Positions 25,226-34,869 of a stretch of 40,059 nt of DNA are shown here, piece by piece (the first letter of the stretch is position 1; the number at the start of each line of letters is the position of its first letter). Both the position numbers and the translations under genes were made by a program. Source of the DNA: CAWEBF01 sp963807235 (GTDB lineage: Bacteria; Acidobacteriota; Vicinamibacteria; Vicinamibacterales; UBA2999); assembly GCA_963807235.1 (NCBI GenBank), contig CAWEBF010000030.1, positions 1 to 40,059 of the forward strand, in the 5' to 3' direction. A model generated the notes under the pieces. It worked only from the letters and a program-made list of their open reading frames with translations, was not told the origin of the DNA and did not search any database.

Positions 25226-26593
25226 TTCTTCACCTCCGGCTCTACGACGAGCTCAACCCGTCGATCGGCCGGCAGCCATTCGAGCGCGGCCGCCTGGATG
25301 TCGGATGCGGTCAGCGTGGTATAGCGCGCCAGGTCTTCGGCGAAGAAGTCCGGGCCGCCGCCGGCCGCGAAGTAGGCGTTCAACTGGTCGGCTTTGCCGT
25401 AGAACCCGCCCACCCGCTCCATCCGGCGGTAGAAGCTGGCCTCGATCTGGTTGATCGCGCGCTGCACCTCGCGCGCGTCGGGCGGCTGCCGTTTCAGCCG
25501 CTCGATCTCTTCGTCGATGGCCTTCTGCATCTCGGCGACGGTGTGGCCGGGGCGCGCGGTCGCGATGATCTGGAACGAGCTGCCCAGCGCACCGGACCCC
25601 TGGTAGGCGGTCACTTCCTGCGCCATCTGCGTGTCGTAGATCAGCCGCTTGTAGAGGCGCGAGTTCTTGCCGCCGGTGAGGACCGACGACAGCACGTCGA
25701 GGGCCGCGTCGCCCGGCGCGAAGAGCCGAGGCGTGAGCCACGCCAGATACAACCGCGGCAGCCTGACCTGGTCGGTCAGCGTCTGACGCTTGACGCTGCG
25801 TGAGCCGCGCGGCCGGGGGCGCCACCGGCGACACGTCGGCGCCGCGGGGAATCTCGCTGAACCACTTCTCGACCAGCGCCTTCGTGCGGTCGAAGTCGAT
25901 GTCGCCGCCCACGACCAGGCTGGCGTTGTTCGGGGCGTAGTAGGTCTTGAAGAACTGCACCACGTCGTCGTGGCTGGCGGCCGTCAGGTCCTCCATGTGG
26001 CCGATCGTGGGCCAGCTGTAGGGATGGCTGGCCGGCCACAGCATCTTGTCGATCTCCAGCGACGCCATGCCGTAGGGACGGTTCTCATAACTCTGGCGCC
26101 GTTCGTTCTTCACCACGTCGCGCTGGCCGTCCACGCGCGCGGGCGACATCGTGTCCAGCAGGTATGCCATCCGATCGGACTCGAGGAAGAGCGCCAGCTC
26201 CAGCGCGTTCGACGGGACGTCGATCACGTAGTTGGTCCGGTCGTTGGTGGTGGATCCGTTGTTGTTGCCGCCGGCGGCCTCGAGGAACGTGTCGAACTCT
26301 CCCTCCTTCACGTTCTTCGATCCCTCGAACATCAGATGCTCGAAGAGGTGCGCGAAGCCGGTGCGTCCCTGCCGTTCGTTGGCCGAGCCCACGTGATACC
26401 AGACGTTCACCGTGGCGATCGGGACGCTGGCGTCGCGGTGCAGGATCACGTTCAGCCCGTTGGGCAGCTGGAACTGCCGGAAGGGGACTTCGAGCGTGGC
26501 GGGCTGCGGTGCGGCCGCACGCGACTGGGCCACGAGTCGAGCGGCCGGTTGGATGAGCACGAGGGCGAGCAGCGGAAGGAGCACGAGGCGCAT
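25222..26593 (-). CDS. M16 family zinc peptidase, catalytic type, one frame break
   Basis: Secreted zinc protease, about 457 aa. Start ATG 26593 gives signal peptide MRLVLLPLLALVLIQPAA. Active site: FAHLFEHLMFEGS with HxxEH, and a downstream Glu in the ENRPYGMASLEIDKM region. The frame changes near 25785: one extra base in the CAAGCGTCAG stretch, beyond which the protein continues TLTDQVRLPRLYLAWLTPRL to the end VEPEVKK. It overlaps the non-catalytic M16 gene by ATGA. The catalytic/non-catalytic pair is typical for bacterial M16 heterodimers. Confidence 0.88.
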
Positions 26594-26640
26594 GTGCGGG
26601 TCTCCTGATGGGAACAGGTCCATTCTCCCTCGATCTCGGC

Positions 26641-26655
26641 GATAAAATCGTGGCT
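26641..26655 (+). promoter_or_regulatory. -10-like box before purE
   Basis: GATAAAAT at 26641-26648 predicts transcription from about 26655, three bases before a GTG at 26658 that is a good candidate for the true purE start (see purE). Confidence 0.35.
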
Positions 26656-26698
26656 CCGTGCCGTCTGGAGTCGACACCAGCCCGCGCCGCTCGTCGCG

Positions 26699-27172
26699 GT
26701 GATCATGGGCTCCACGTCCGACTGGGACACCATGCAGCACACCGTGGAGGTGCTGGAGAAGTTTGGCGTGCCCCACGAGCGGCACGTCGTCTCCGCGCAC
26801 CGCACGCCGGCCTGGATGGCTGAGTTCGCCACGAGCGCCGAAGGGCGTGGCGTGGAGGTGATCGTGGCGGGTGCCGGCGGCGCCGCCCACCTGCCGGGCA
26901 TGGTGGCTGCCCACACGGTGGTGCCGGTGCTGGGCGTGCCCGTTCAGAGCGCCGCGCTGCAGGGCCTCGACTCGCTGCTCTCGATCGTCCAGATGCCCGG
27001 CGGCGTCCCCGTGGCCACTCTCGCGATCGGCAAGGCCGGCGCCACCAACGCGGGCCTGCTGGCCGTGTCGATTCTCTCGAACTCCCGCCCGGACTTGCGC
27101 GCGAAGTTGCGGGCGTTTCGGGACGAACAGACGCGGAAGGTGCGAGAGGAAGAACTGCCCGGGTCCCGATGA
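26699..27172 (+). CDS. purE: N5-carboxyaminoimidazole ribonucleotide mutase PurE
   Basis: Purine synthesis: converts N5-CAIR to CAIR. Seen: VIMGSTSDWDTM, VVSAHRTPAWM with the catalytic His, VIVAGAGGAAHLPGMVAAHT, VPVLGVPVQSAALQGLDSLL and QMPGGVPVATLAIG. As assembled the in-frame start is GTG 26699, which cuts the protein inside the first strand. Upstream, GTG 26658 in another frame would give PSGVDTSPRPLVAVIMGS if one base is missing near 26686; this matches the usual PLVAVIMGS beginning and sits next to a -10 box, so I think the true gene starts at 26658. Overlaps purK by ATGA. Confidence 0.93.
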   Translation: MIMGSTSDWDTMQHTVEVLEKFGVPHERHVVSAHRTPAWMAEFATSAEGRGVEVIVAGAGGAAHLPGMVAAHTVVPVLGVPVQSAALQGLDSLLSIVQMPGGVPVATLAIGKAGATNAGLLAVSILSNSRPDLRAKLRAFRDEQTRKVREEELPGSR

Positions 27173-28296
27173 TCGCACCGGGTGCCGTGCTCGGCGTGCT
27201 GGGCAGCGGCCAGCTGGGGCGCATGTTCACCATCGCCGCCCGGCGCATGGGCTACCGCGTCCACACCTACTCGCCCGATTCCGACACCCCCACCGGGCAG
27301 GTTGCCGACGTGGAGGTGTGCGCCTCCTACGATGATGCCGACGCGCTGCGCGCGTTCGCGGCGAAGGTCGCCGTGGTGACGTTCGAGTTCGAGAACGTGC
27401 CCAGCGCGGCCACCGAAGTGCTGGCCGCGATGGTGCCGGTGCGTCCGTCGCCGCTCGCGCTTCACGTCTCGCAGCAGCGCGCACGGGAGAAGCGATTTCT
27501 CGCGTCGCACGGTATCCCCACAGTGCCCTTCGAGGTTGCGACCACGGCCGCGGAGCTGACCACGGCGCTCGAACGCATCGGTCCCCCGGCCATCGTGAAG
27601 ACGGCGGCATTCGGCTACGACGGGAAGGGTCAGCAGACTGCCGGCGCCTCGAGTGACGCACCGCGCATCTGGACCGCGCTTGGCGGCGGCGAGCTGGTGG
27701 TCGAGAAGCGAATCAGCTTGCAGGCGGAGCTGTCGGTCATCGCCGCCCGCGGGGTTGGCGGGCAGGTGGCGCAGTATCCGCTCTTCGAGAACCGTCACCA
27801 GAACCACATCCTGGACCTCACGACTTCGCCGGCGCTGGTGGCGCCCGCAGTGGCCGCTCAGGCGACCGAGATCGGCCGAGCGGTGCTGGAGGCGCTGAAC
27901 TACGTGGGGCTGCTGTGCATCGAGTTCTTTCTCAGCACCGACGGCGAGCTGATGGTGAACGAGCTGGCGCCGCGTCCCCACAACTCGGGCCACCTGACGT
28001 TCGACGCCGCGGTGACCAGCCAGTTCGAGCAGCAGGTGCGCGCGGTGTGCGGGTTGCCGCTCGGGTCCACGGAGCTGATGCGGCCCGCGGCCATGGCCAA
28101 CCTGCTCGGCGATCTGTGGGCCGGGGGCGAGCCCGACTGGGCCGCCGCCTGCGCGCACCCCGACGTGAAGCTGCACCTGTACGGCAAGGTGACGCCGAAG
28201 CCCGGCCGGAAGATGGGACACCTGACAGCCACAGGCCGCACCGTCCACGAGGCGCAGGACCGTGTCGTGGCCGCACGGGACGCCCTGCTGCGCTAG
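27169..28296 (+). CDS. purK: N5-carboxyaminoimidazole ribonucleotide synthase PurK
   Basis: ATP-grasp enzyme making N5-CAIR from AIR, bicarbonate and ATP, 375 aa. Seen: VLGVLGSGQLGRMFTIAARR at the N-terminus, VVTFEFENVP, REKRFLASHGIPTVPF, IVKTAAFGYDGKGQQ (ATP-grasp loop), ELVVEKRISLQAELSVIAAR, and the metal-site region VNELAPRPHNSGHLTFDAA. Starts inside the purE stop (ATGA). Standard purEK pair, intact and clean. Confidence 0.95.
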   Translation: MIAPGAVLGVLGSGQLGRMFTIAARRMGYRVHTYSPDSDTPTGQVADVEVCASYDDADALRAFAAKVAVVTFEFENVPSAATEVLAAMVPVRPSPLALHVSQQRAREKRFLASHGIPTVPFEVATTAAELTTALERIGPPAIVKTAAFGYDGKGQQTAGASSDAPRIWTALGGGELVVEKRISLQAELSVIAARGVGGQVAQYPLFENRHQNHILDLTTSPALVAPAVAAQATEIGRAVLEALNYVGLLCIEFFLSTDGELMVNELAPRPHNSGHLTFDAAVTSQFEQQVRAVCGLPLGSTELMRPAAMANLLGDLWAGGEPDWAAACAHPDVKLHLYGKVTPKPGRKMGHLTATGRTVHEAQDRVVAARDALLR

Positions 28297-28303
28297 GCCC
28301 CTC

Positions 28304-29752
28304 ATGCCCGGGCCCATCTACGAATTCGGACCATTTCAGCTCGATGCGGACGCCAGGCGCCTGACCCGCGACGGCGCGCAGCAGGCGGTCTCGGCACGTC
28401 ACGCGGACGTTCTTGTGGCGCTGGTGGCGCGGGCGGGCACCGTCGTGTCCAAGGACACGCTCGTGGACATCGCCTGGCGCGAGATCGCCGTCACCGACAA
28501 CAGCCTCGAGCAGGCGGTGTCGGCGCTGCGCCGGACGCTCGGTGCCGCGCCCGGCGGCGAGCCGTACATCCAGACGGTGCCCAGGCAGGGCTATCGGTTC
28601 GTGGGCGACGTGCGCACGCAGTCGCCTCGCGCCAGCGACGCGGAGCTCGACGCGCTCATCGCGCCACACCGCGCGTGGGTGGAAGGCCGGGGGGCGCTGG
28701 AGTCGCTGGCCGCCGACCGCATCGCCGGGGCTCGAGCCGCCTTCGAGCGCGTCCTCGCGGCCAATCCCGACGACGCGATCGCGCACATCGGCATCGCGAA
28801 TGCGTACGCGATGCAGTTCGAGACCACCCGTGCCAGCAACGACCCCGATGTGGTCTCCTTGGTCGCGGCCGCGAGCCACGCTCGCGAAGCGTGCCGGCGT
28901 GATCCGAGAAGCGGCGAAGCATGGGCCACCAACGGCTTCATCCTCGACCGCACCGGACACGGGGCGGAGGCCGTGGCCGCGCTGGGGCGGGCCGTGTCGC
29001 TCGAGCCCGACAACTGGCGTCACCACTTTCGGCTGTCGCTGGTGAGCTGGGGGGAGGCGCGCCTCCGCGCCGCGCGCCGCGCGCTGGCGCTCCTGCCGGG
29101 CCTGCCGCTCGCGCACTGGCTGGCGGCCACGGTGTACGTGGCTCGACAAAATCTCGACGATGCCGAGAAGGAGCTGCGGACCGGCATCGAGTCAATGGAG
29201 GCCACGCCACACGGCGACGCCGTCAAGTTCCCTGGTGTGGCGCTCGAATGGCTGCTCGGCCTGATCGAGCTGTCGCGTGGAGCCGAAGAAGCGGCCCTCA
29301 CGCGATTCAAGCGCGAGCTGGCGCTCGAGGGCCAGAATCACCTCTACGGGCGGGAGTGCTGCGCAAACGCATGGTACGCCGTGGGCGCCGTGCACCTGCG
29401 CCGCGGGAGGCGTGAGAACGCGGCAGCCGCGTTTCAACAGGCGCTCGACCGTGTGCCGCGCCATCCGGCCGCCGTCGCGCTGGCAGCTTCGGAGCTTGCA
29501 CGACCCGTTGCGGAGACGTCCGCGCGGCCGGCACCGTCGGGCAACGTGGTGGACCTGGCCCTTGCCGAGGCCATTGGTCTGGCGGTTGCCGGGACCCACG
29601 CCAGCGCCGCGGCCACGATGGCCGGCGCCCTGTCGCGCGCCGAGCCGGGGAGCCATGGCTGGTGGCTCCCTGTTGAACCCATGCTCGCCGTGACGGACCA
29701 CCCGGGAGAATGGGCCGCCGTGCTCGCCCAGCTTCGCAGCCGCGCTTCGTAG
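28304..29752 (+). CDS. Winged-helix (OmpR/ToxR-type) DNA-binding protein with TPR-like helices
   Basis: About 482 aa. N-terminal trans_reg_C domain at about 5-100: FGPFQLDADARRLTRDG, VVSKDTLVDIAWREIAVTDN, LEQAVSALRRTLG, then IQTVPRQGYRFVGDV, the recognition helix and wing. The rest is alpha-helical and TPR-like (RAAFERVLAANPDDAIAHIG; AAAFQQALDRVPRHPAAVAL). No membrane helix is seen, unlike CadC. The start ATG 28304 lies 7 bases after purK; an upstream in-frame ATG in purK is not needed. This architecture is abundant in Acidobacteria. The target genes are unknown; the neighbours suggest only co-transcription with purEK. Confidence 0.85.
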   Translation: MPGPIYEFGPFQLDADARRLTRDGAQQAVSARHADVLVALVARAGTVVSKDTLVDIAWREIAVTDNSLEQAVSALRRTLGAAPGGEPYIQTVPRQGYRFVGDVRTQSPRASDAELDALIAPHRAWVEGRGALESLAADRIAGARAAFERVLAANPDDAIAHIGIANAYAMQFETTRASNDPDVVSLVAAASHAREACRRDPRSGEAWATNGFILDRTGHGAEAVAALGRAVSLEPDNWRHHFRLSLVSWGEARLRAARRALALLPGLPLAHWLAATVYVARQNLDDAEKELRTGIESMEATPHGDAVKFPGVALEWLLGLIELSRGAEEAALTRFKRELALEGQNHLYGRECCANAWYAVGAVHLRRGRRENAAAAFQQALDRVPRHPAAVALAASELARPVAETSARPAPSGNVVDLALAEAIGLAVAGTHASAAATMAGALSRAEPGSHGWWLPVEPMLAVTDHPGEWAAVLAQLRSRAS

Positions 29753-29834
29753 CGACTCTATTCAGGATTTTTCAGGGCCCTGGTCAGGACATCGGGACGT
29801 CGCGCGCCGCACCATCGACGGCATGGAGGTGCGT

Positions 29835-30359
29835 ATGCGTTTCATCGTGTTCTCGGTGCTGTCGGTTGTGTGTGGCGTGGCGTCTTCCGCTTATGCCCAG
29901 CAGTCGGTGATCGACCCGCCGCCGTTCAACAAGACGGTCAACCTGTCGGGCCCGCGGTTCGGCATGACCGCGCTCAGTCCCGGCGTCGTCGCGGAGCTGG
30001 AGAGGCGGTCGATCAACGTGGGGTCGAACATCACCCAGTTCGGCTGGCAGTTCGAGAAGGCGTTCTACGCCAAGGGAAGCGGGTTGGCCGCGGTCAACGA
30101 GTGGGTGATGCTCCTGGGCGGACTCGAACAGGGACACGTCCTGCCCAGCCTCAGTTGGCTCGTGGGCATGCGCACACGCGAGGGCGCGGAGTTCGGCGTC
30201 GGTCCCAACGTCACGCCCGCAGGTGTCGCCCTGGTCGTGGCGGCCGGCGTCACCGTGCGAACCAGTTCCTTCAACGTGCCGCTGAACGTGGCGGTGGTGC
30301 CGTCGAAGGCCGGCATGCGCGTGAGCGTGCTGAGCGGGTTCAATATGAGGAGACGATAG
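29835..30359 (+). CDS. Secreted protein of unknown function
   Basis: Intact 174 aa protein. Start chosen at ATG 29835 because a strong GGAGGT lies at 29825-29830, 4 bases upstream; the ATG at 29823 precedes it. Signal peptide MRFIVFSVLSVVCGVASSAYA. The mature part has FNKTVNLSGPRFGMTALSPG, GWQFEKAFYAKGSGLAAVNEWVMLLGG and a glycine/valine-rich second half of probable beta strands (GVALVVAAGVTVRTSSFNVPL). The pattern of paired beta strands hints at a small beta-barrel or surface protein. I do not recognise a named family. Its TAG stop touches the first unit of a heptamer array. Confidence 0.75.
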   Translation: MRFIVFSVLSVVCGVASSAYAQQSVIDPPPFNKTVNLSGPRFGMTALSPGVVAELERRSINVGSNITQFGWQFEKAFYAKGSGLAAVNEWVMLLGGLEQGHVLPSLSWLVGMRTREGAEFGVGPNVTPAGVALVVAAGVTVRTSSFNVPLNVAVVPSKAGMRVSVLSGFNMRRR

Positions 30360-30465
30360 GCTCCAGGCTTCAGGCTCCAGGCTCCAGGCCAGCAGTGCGG
30401 AACTGCTGAAATGCTGTGCGGAAACTGAAGGCCCGGAGCCCGTTGCCCGGAGCCCGGAGCCTACG
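30358..30465. repeat. Composite heptamer element filling a convergent intergenic gap
   Basis: Left array at 30360-30387: GCTCCAG, GCTTCAG, GCTCCAG, GCTCCAG. Core: hairpin CAGCAGT-gcgga-ACTGCTG at 30390-30408, containing CGGAACTGC. Right array at 30431-30458: GCCCGGA, GCCCGTT, GCCCGGA, GCCCGGA, which on the minus strand reads GGCTCCG, so the two arrays are inverted relative to each other. The element begins at the TAG stop of the gene on the left and ends at the TAG stop of the convergent penicillin acylase gene on the right. Confidence 0.85.
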
Positions 30466-32897
30466 GAACGAGCGTTAGCGTGTGTTCAGTCGGACCGGGG
30501 AGAAAAGCCGTCGGTTCGCCTCTTGTCCACGCGCCATGCGAGTTCGAGTAGAACGGCGACAGCGGATGCCCGCTCTGGCCAGTGGGCATGTGCATGATGC
30601 CCTCCTGTTCCCGGCCGGGGGACACGACCATGCGCTCCGACGCGCCCGACGCACCCCAATGCATGCGCGGCGTGTAGAAGTCGCCGGGCATGTCGGCAGC
30701 CGGCATGTCGAGGAACCGGCCGAAGAGCGGCACCGCCCCTGACAAGGGGTGACGGAAGGCGAGCCGGTTGTAGTCGGCCCACGTACTGGCCGACAGGTCG
30801 CCGCCGTCTTCGCGGTTGGCTTGGTCGATGATCGCTTCAATCGACGCGGTGAAGAGATCCGACCAGGACCCGTAGCGGGGGTTGAGCAGGTGCGTGGGCC
30901 GCACCAGCGCCAGCTTCCAGATCGCGCTCTCGCGCCGGCGCACGGTGGTGTAGTCGAACGTGGCGTCGGCTTCATAGCATTCGGCGAGAACGAACGAGGT
31001 CACGCGGTCCATCACCTGGTCGCGGAACATGCGCGTCAGCCGGTAGCCCGCCGAGTCCGGGGATGCCTGACCGGTCCAGTTCTTGTCCACGACGTCGCGG
31101 AACCGCTGCCGCGCGGGGTCGCCGGCCACGACGTCCTTCGACAGATGTTCCATGATGAGATCTCGCCACCGGGCCAGGAACACTGCCCGCGTGTCGAGCT
31201 GGATCTCAAGCATGTCGCGGGCGGTGAACGACTCGCGCTCGCGCAGGCGGTCGCGGATCATCGTGGCGCGGGCGCCCAGCTCGTAGCTGCCGTCGCCAAG
31301 CCGGTCCAGCATGGGGCCATCGACCACGCGGGCGTTCGCGGTCCAGATGCGTTCGCCCGGCGGATCGATCAACCGAGGGTAGTCCACGGCGTCGAGCCAT
31401 CCGTTCCACCCGCGCCAGCCGTCCGCCCACGACGTGGGCAGGCGTCCGTCGAACCCCACGCGGTTCGGGATGGCGCCGAAGATGGTCCAGCCGATGCGGC
31501 CCGATCGCTCGGCAAGAACCAGGTTCTGCCCAGGCACGCCGGCGCCGTTTGCCGCGTCGAAGGCCTCTTCCAGCGTGCGGACGCGTTCGAGCGGCGTGAG
31601 GGACGCTCCCAGCCGGTCCGGCGGCGTGTCCCACCCAGCGCGACGCGCGCAGGCGGCCCATGAAGTCAGGCCCGACAACCGGTCCCCAGATCGTCCAGCG
31701 CACGGTGAGGCGCTCGCTGTCCTGACCGGCCACGGCGATCTCTTCCTGGTACTGCGTGAAACGCTGCCAGCCATCGGGCGTCTGATAGCGGTTCGTATCG
31801 GCTGGGTCCAGGTCCAGAAGGACCAGGTCCGTCCAGTCAGCGTAGGTGTTGGTGAAGCCCCAGGCCAGATGGGTGTTGCTGCCCGTGACGAGCGAGGGGA
31901 CGCCCGGCAGCGTGGTGCCGACCAGCGTGTGCATTTCCCCCGTTATCGCGTCTGGCCACTGGAGGCGTGCCCGGTACCACGTGTTGGGTACGCGGATCGC
32001 CAGGTGCATGTCGTTCGCGACCATCGCCGCCCCGTCGCGCGTCAACCGGCCGCCCACGGCCCAGTTGTTGCTGCCGAGCGCGACGTCGTCTTCCTCGACG
32101 CTCCACGGCGTCTGGTCCTGGAGCCGGGCGACATCCGAGCGCGAGGGCAGCTCGATCTCCGGTTTGCCCGTTCGCGTCCGACGCAGGTTGTAGACCTCCG
32201 CACCCGGTACTGGGGGTGTCTCGAACGGCAGTCCAACGACGGGGGCATCCCACTCGGTCCCGGCCGGCGCCATCAAGGCGAACATCTCGGGCGGCAGCAC
32301 TTCATGCATCGTCGCCAGGCTGGACTCGTAGTTGCCGTCCTCGTCTTGCAGCGTGAGGAACATCGACAGCACCACGAGCATGCTGTCCTCGGGGCGCCAG
32401 GGGGCGGGGGTCTGGCGCAGCAGCGTGTACTCGAAAGGCGGAGCCGCCAGCGCCTTCAGGCCGGCATTCACGCCGAGGACATACGCGTCCAGCACCCCCT
32501 GGTCCTCGTTCGACAAGAGCGCCACGGCGGTGCGCGCCTCCGGACGCAGGCGATGAAGGCGCGCCCGCCGATCCGCGGGAAGCGCCTGCGGACCCACGAG
32601 GGCCGCCAGCTCTCCGGCGGCGCGCCGGCGCGCCAGATCCATTTGAAAAAAGCGGTCCTGTGCGTGCAGGAAGCCCGTGGCGCGCGCCACATCCTGCCGC
32701 GAGCGGCCCCGAATTGTCGGAATGCCCAACCCGTCCCGCTCGACGATGACGGGCGCCGCCAGCCCAGACAGGGTCAGTTGGCCGTCCAGCGTGGGCAGGC
32801 TCCGCGACAGACGCCCGTACGCCCACCAGCCGGTGCCAGCCAGTCCGAGCACCAGAAGTGCGCCCGCCCCCGCCGCGATGCGCAGAGTCCGCCGCAT
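30461..32897 (-). CDS. Penicillin acylase family (Ntn hydrolase) protein, one frame break
   Basis: Secreted or membrane-anchored amidase of about 812 aa, related to penicillin G and quorum-signal (acyl-homoserine lactone) acylases. Start ATG 32897 gives a membrane anchor (LRIAAGAGALLVLGLAGTGW). Seen: ERDGLGIPTIRG, ATGFLHAQDRFFQMDLARRR, and the chain-processing site with nucleophile Ser in ALGSNNWAVGG, then SNTHLAWGFTNTYADWTDL. The C-terminal part with NRLAFRHPLSGAVPLFGRFL and FSPGRE-like GREQEG is in a second frame; the change is near 31650. The substrate cannot be told from sequence. A -10/-35 pair is not obvious in the 27-bp divergent space with the FAD gene. Confidence 0.85.
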
Positions 32898-32924
32898 TGT
32901 GACGAAGCATCTTAGCAAGGGAGA

Positions 32925-34145
32925 ATGCAGAAGATGCCCACTCGATACGGTCAGTCGCCGTGGATGGCCACCCATCGCGCGCTTTCTCCTTCACCACGCC
33001 TGCGGGGCGAGCACGACGCGGACGTGGTGATCGTCGGCGGCGGCCTGACGGGCACCGCCACCGCGCTGGCGTGCGCCACGGCGGGCTTGAAGCCGATCGT
33101 CCTCGAAGCCGGCGGCGTGGGGCAGGGCTGGTCGGGCCATTCGTGCGGTCTCCTGCTGCCGGACCCCGGCCCGCTCTTCCGGGACGTGGCGCGCGCGCAC
33201 GGGCTTCGGACGGCGAAGCTCGTGTTCTCGGCCTGGCGCCGCGGCGCCCTGGACGCCGCGGCGCAGCTGCGGCGGCTCGGTGTGCGCTGCGGCCTGGAGC
33301 CTCGCGACAGCCTGCTGGTGGCGCAGCCCGGCGAGGAGAAGGAATTGCTGCGCGAGTACGACGCGCGCGAGGAGGCGGGTGTTTCCGTGGCCTGGCTGAC
33401 GCGCCGGCAGGTGACCGCCGTCACGCCGCTCGATGTGCCGGCGGCCATGCGCGCACGCGATGCCTTCGTCTTCGATCCGTATCGGGCCTGCCTCGGGCTG
33501 GCCAAGGCGGCCTCGGCCCGGGGCGCGCGCATCTTCGAACGCACGGCCGTGAAGAAGGTCCGCGTCGCGCGCAAGCACGTGGAGGTCATTTCTGCCGACG
33601 CCGTCGTGAAGGCGCGCACCGTCGTCGTCGCCACGGGGCGGGCCACTGCCGAGTTCCGGCCGCTGCAGCGTCACTTCAAGGTCCGCGAGATTTACGCCGC
33701 GCTCTCCTCCCCGTTGCCGGCGTCCATGCGCAAACAGGTGGGGGACCGTTCCGTGACGGCGCGAGACCTGACGGGCGCCGGCCGCCGCGTCATCTGGACC
33801 ACGGACGGCCGCATGCTGGTCGCCGGGGCCGATCGCGACGAGCCGCCGGCGCGACAACGCGACGCGATTCTGCGCCAGCGTGCCGGCCAGCTGATGTACG
33901 AGGCGCTGACGATGTACCCCGCCATATCGGGCCTCGCCGTGGACTATGGGTGGAGCACGACGTACGGGGAAACCGCCGACGGCTTGATGTACGTCGGCGC
34001 GCATCGCAACTACCCGCGTCATCTCTTCGCACTCGGCGGGCCCGGCGATTCCGCCACCGGTGCGTTCCTCGCGGCGCGAATCCTCGTCCGCGCGCTCCAG
34101 GACGCCCCCGAGAAATCGGACGCCGTCTTCGGGTGGACTCGGTGA
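32925..34145 (+). CDS. FAD-dependent oxidoreductase (DAO family)
   Basis: 406 aa (or 403 from ATG 32934). N-terminal FAD-binding motif VVIVGGGLTGTATALACATA, followed by GVGQGWSGHSCGLLLPD, a mid-region with TPLDVPAAMRARDAFVFDP, a second nucleotide-binding region TVVVATGRATAEF, and a C-terminal GLMYVGAHRNYPRHLFALGGPGD typical of the DAO/glycine-oxidase family. It overlaps the bshB1 start (GTGA), so it forms the first gene of a bacillithiol operon with bshB1 and bshA. That does not show it acts in bacillithiol metabolism; no YpdA/Bdr-like features are seen. A purine-rich AGGGAG precedes ATG 32925/32934. Confidence 0.83.
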   Translation: MQKMPTRYGQSPWMATHRALSPSPRLRGEHDADVVIVGGGLTGTATALACATAGLKPIVLEAGGVGQGWSGHSCGLLLPDPGPLFRDVARAHGLRTAKLVFSAWRRGALDAAAQLRRLGVRCGLEPRDSLLVAQPGEEKELLREYDAREEAGVSVAWLTRRQVTAVTPLDVPAAMRARDAFVFDPYRACLGLAKAASARGARIFERTAVKKVRVARKHVEVISADAVVKARTVVVATGRATAEFRPLQRHFKVREIYAALSSPLPASMRKQVGDRSVTARDLTGAGRRVIWTTDGRMLVAGADRDEPPARQRDAILRQRAGQLMYEALTMYPAISGLAVDYGWSTTYGETADGLMYVGAHRNYPRHLFALGGPGDSATGAFLAARILVRALQDAPEKSDAVFGWTR

Positions 34146-34855
34146 CACTCGCGCCAGACCCGGTGGATCTGCTGGTATTCGGGCCGCACCCCGACGACAT
34201 CGAGATCGGCATGGCGGGCACGGTGGTGAAGCACGTCGCCCGTGGCCGCACCGTCGGCTTGTGCGATTTGACGGCCGGCGAGATGGGGAGCAACGGCACC
34301 GTCGACGAGCGTATCGCCGAGGCTGAAGCCGCTCGGGGCGTGCTGGGCGCGCAATGGCGCGTAAACCTGCGGTTGCCCGATCGCGCGCTCGGCACCAGCC
34401 CCGCGCATGCGCTCGCCATCGCCAGTCTGGTCCGATCGGCGAGGCCGGTGACCGTGGCCGCTCCGTACTGGTCGGACCGCCACCCCGACCATGTCCGCGC
34501 CAGTGAGCTGGTGGCCGACGCGGTGTTCAGCGCCGGCCTGCGGCGTTTCGACGCCGAGGGCGAGGCGTGGAAGCCGTCGTGGGTGTGCTACTACTTCATC
34601 AACGACCACGCGGCGCCGTCCTTCGTGGTGAACGTGACCGATCACTACGAAACGAAACGCCGCGCCCTGGCCTGCCATGCGTCACAGTTCGCCCCTCGCG
34701 GCTCCGATGCCGTGGCCACGCGGCTCACGTCGAACCGGTTCAACCAGCTCATCGAGAGCCGCGACGCGCTGTTCGGCGCCCAGATCGGCGTCGCCTTCGC
34801 GGAAGGGTTCGTGGTACGGCAGCCCGTGGAGCGCCCGGATCTGATACCCGGTTAG
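34142..34855 (+). CDS. bshB1: Bacillithiol biosynthesis deacetylase BshB1
   Basis: PIG-L family zinc deacetylase, 237 aa, removing the acetyl group from GlcNAc-malate in bacillithiol synthesis. Seen: DLLVFGPHPDDIEIGMAGT (zinc HPDD), DLTAGEMGSNGT, RPVTVAAPYWSDRHPDHVRA with the second His set, and WVCYYFINDHAAPSFVVNVT. GTG start at 34142 overlaps the FAD oxidoreductase stop; no earlier start is possible without entering that gene deeply. bshA follows after 14 bases. Confidence 0.93.
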   Translation: MTLAPDPVDLLVFGPHPDDIEIGMAGTVVKHVARGRTVGLCDLTAGEMGSNGTVDERIAEAEAARGVLGAQWRVNLRLPDRALGTSPAHALAIASLVRSARPVTVAAPYWSDRHPDHVRASELVADAVFSAGLRRFDAEGEAWKPSWVCYYFINDHAAPSFVVNVTDHYETKRRALACHASQFAPRGSDAVATRLTSNRFNQLIESRDALFGAQIGVAFAEGFVVRQPVERPDLIPG

Positions 34856-34869
34856 GACACCCCCCTCGT

